Source: an uncultured Collinsella sp. (GTDB lineage: Bacteria > Actinomycetota > Coriobacteriia > Coriobacteriales > Coriobacteriaceae). Taken from it: a stretch of DNA of 37,843 bases. The stretch is taken from the NCBI GenBank assembly GCA_902479135.1, contig CABSNU010000019.1, forward strand, positions 1 to 37,843. The letters run 5' to 3'. The translations under genes were made by a program, and so were the position numbers. The notes beneath the pieces were generated by a model, which made no database searches, had not been told where the DNA came from, and saw only the letters and a program-made list of their open reading frames with translations. Shown piece by piece: positions 36,640-37,843 of this stretch (position 1 is its first letter; each line of letters opens with the position of its first letter).

Positions 36640-37722
36640 ATGCGCACAATAGGAATGAGCGACTATACCGTCGGCGAAGACTGCTTTGACGAGCTACCCG
36701 GCGCGCTGGCCGAGTACGGAGCGACCAAGGTCGCGATCATCGGTGGCAAGCGGGCACTGGCCGCAGCACTTCCAGGTATCGAAGCTGCGCTGGCAGGTAC
36801 CGACGTCGAGATTCTGGAGACGCGCGTCTATGGCACCAACAGTACGCGTGCCAATATCGCCAAGGTCGTGAACTCCCCTGCCTGCCAGGAAGCTGACGTG
36901 CTTATCGCATGCGGCGGCGGCAAGGCGCTCGACACCGTCAAGACGGCGGCCATCGAACTCAAGAAGATCGTCTTCACCGTCCCGACGATCTGCTCCAACT
37001 GCTCGGCCGCGACCGCCATTGCCGTTGTCTACAACGACGACGGCTCGCTCGAGGGCTATTCGTACCCCAAACGCCCCGCGCACATCTTCATCAACCCCAA
37101 GATCATCGCCGAGGCACCGGCGGAGTATTTCTGGGCCGGCGTGGGCGATGCCCTGTCCAAGCAGCCCGAGGTCGAATACGCCACGAGCGCCGGTAACCTG
37201 GAGCACACCGCCGGGCTTGGCCTGGCGCTCGCACACACCTGCTCCGAGCCGCTGTTTACCTATGGCGTGCAGGGTCTTGAGGACGTCCGCCAGGACCTAT
37301 CCTCCGAGGCCGTCAAGCAAATCGCGCTCGATATCGTGGTCAACACAGGCTATGTCTCCAACCTGACCAACCAAAACGATTACTACTACAACTCGAGCGT
37401 GGCGCATGCGTTCTACAACGCCACGTGCAGCATTCCGCGCGAGGGCACCTACCTGCACGGCGAGGTCGTGAGCCTGGGCGTGCTCGTGCTTTTTGCCTAC
37501 ACGGGCGACACCGAGAACCTTGAGCGCTACGCCGCCTTTAACAAGCAGATGGGGCTGCCCGTAACGCTTGAGCAGGTCGGGCTTTCCGAGGCCGATATCC
37601 CCGCCCTGTGTGAATACGCGCACGCCACCAACGAGTGGAAGCAGGGAAACCCGGAGCCCTTCACCGACGAGAAATTCGCCGCCGCCATCAAGGCCGCCAA
37701 CGCTTACGGCCACACGCTCTAG
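36640..37722 (+). CDS. Glycerol dehydrogenase-like iron-containing alcohol dehydrogenase
   Basis: This 360-residue protein belongs to the GldA branch of the iron-type alcohol dehydrogenases. The Rossmann-like half has VLIACGGGKALDTVK (88-101) for NAD and PTICSNCSAAT, which aligns with the family's PT-SxxA-T block. The metal site is intact: D170 in GVGDALSK, H256 in SVAHAFYN and H273 in YLHGEVVSLG. It could oxidise glycerol or reduce dihydroxyacetone or another hydroxyketone; substrate is inferred. The start ATG follows GAAGG by 5 bases, and a TTGGAG/CTTTAT pair 17 bases apart upstream is a weak promoter candidate. It is divergent from ileS and ends in a terminator. No glycerol kinase or dihydroxyacetone kinase lies nearby. 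Confidence 0.88.
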   Translation: MRTIGMSDYTVGEDCFDELPGALAEYGATKVAIIGGKRALAAALPGIEAALAGTDVEILETRVYGTNSTRANIAKVVNSPACQEADVLIACGGGKALDTVKTAAIELKKIVFTVPTICSNCSAATAIAVVYNDDGSLEGYSYPKRPAHIFINPKIIAEAPAEYFWAGVGDALSKQPEVEYATSAGNLEHTAGLGLALAHTCSEPLFTYGVQGLEDVRQDLSSEAVKQIALDIVVNTGYVSNLTNQNDYYYNSSVAHAFYNATCSIPREGTYLHGEVVSLGVLVLFAYTGDTENLERYAAFNKQMGLPVTLEQVGLSEADIPALCEYAHATNEWKQGNPEPFTDEKFAAAIKAANAYGHTL

Positions 37723-37731
37723 GACTGACCC

Positions 37732-37774
37732 AAAACCACCACAAAGGGGACGGGCACCTTTCTGGTGGTTTTTT
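37732..37774 (+). terminator. Terminator module, copy 2 (after the dehydrogenase)
   Basis: AAAACCACCA and TGGTGGTTTT form a 10-bp perfect stem, with loop CAAAGGGGACGGGCACCTTTC, followed by T residues. It lies 9 bases after the stop codon. The loop sequence is the same as in the copy at 30050, so this is a dispersed terminator-bearing repeat. Confidence 0.88.
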
Positions 37775-37793
37775 ATTGCTCCAGCATTCAGTT

Positions 37794-37841
37794 CGTACTC
37801 GAACCCGATTCTTTACGAGAAAGGGTTCGGGTACGTTTTTT
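37794..37841 (+). terminator. Second hairpin terminator at the window edge
   Basis: CGTACTCGAACCC and GGGTTCGGGTACG pair over 13 bp with one G-U, followed by six T residues. It may back up the previous terminator or end a gene beyond the window. Confidence 0.75.
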
Positions 37842-37843
37842 GT

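Noticed and set aside
1..37843. CRISPR arrays, prophage or restriction-modification genes
   Set aside because: No regularly spaced direct repeats and no Cas, phage structural, integrase, methylase or transposase motifs were found on either strand.

Overview
The window looks like chromosomal core DNA from a GC-rich anaerobic actinobacterium of the Coriobacteriia, most like Collinsella. This is inferred from gene content, gene order, codon use and the style of the intergenic repeats; no database search was run. It holds about 28 protein genes, one tRNA gene, a T-box riboswitch and many intrinsic terminators. Almost everything is on the minus strand. Only three genes read on the plus strand: an RpiR-type regulator, a small membrane protein and a glycerol-dehydrogenase-like enzyme. 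I see no phage, transposase, integrase or CRISPR array.

Region 1 (1-1.7 kb) has tRNA-Glu(CUC), with its own promoter, and the CCA-adding enzyme. Region 2 (1.7-9.7 kb) is a self-contained fructose-type PTS: a fused IIB-IIC-IIA permease, HPr, Enzyme I and two tandem divergent 1-phosphofructokinase-like kinases. Hairpins separate nearly every gene, and a divergent RpiR/SIS regulator faces palindromic operator candidates. HPr and EI supply phosphate from PEP, the permease imports the sugar as its 1-phosphate, and the kinases make the bisphosphate for glycolysis. Region 3 (9.7-10.0 kb) is non-coding and contains two large nested inverted repeats.

Region 4 (10.0-23.2 kb) is a long run of minus-strand housekeeping genes. 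In transcription order these are alaS, ruvX, mltG, a yqeG-like phosphatase gene, aroK, an aroB-like gene that has lost its metal ligands, an aminopeptidase P gene, efp, an Asp23-family gene, nusB, xseB, tlyA, nadK and recN. Many of these overlap by a few bases. Region 5 (23.3-26.8 kb) has a 79-residue two-helix membrane protein opposite a translationally coupled stress module: a DUF948-like protein, an RsbW-like anti-sigma factor with a degenerate ATP site, a SigB/SigF-type sigma factor and an AI-2E-family permease.

Region 6 (26.9-33.1 kb) carries rarA, a dGTPase-like gene, a stand-alone prepilin peptidase core, a membrane family-2 glycosyltransferase, an RluD-type pseudouridine synthase and lspA. 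Region 7 (33.2-37.8 kb) has ileS behind an isoleucine T-box with a complete terminator, and the divergent glycerol-dehydrogenase-like gene, which ends in a terminator module that recurs at 30.05 kb.

The items most worth a second look are the metal-ligand-less AroB homologue fused by overlap to shikimate kinase, the degenerate anti-sigma factor with no anti-anti-sigma partner, the small membrane protein lying wholly antisense to the sigma operon's predicted 3' UTR, the paired PfkB kinases sharing the same unusual active-site changes, and the families of long inverted repeats.
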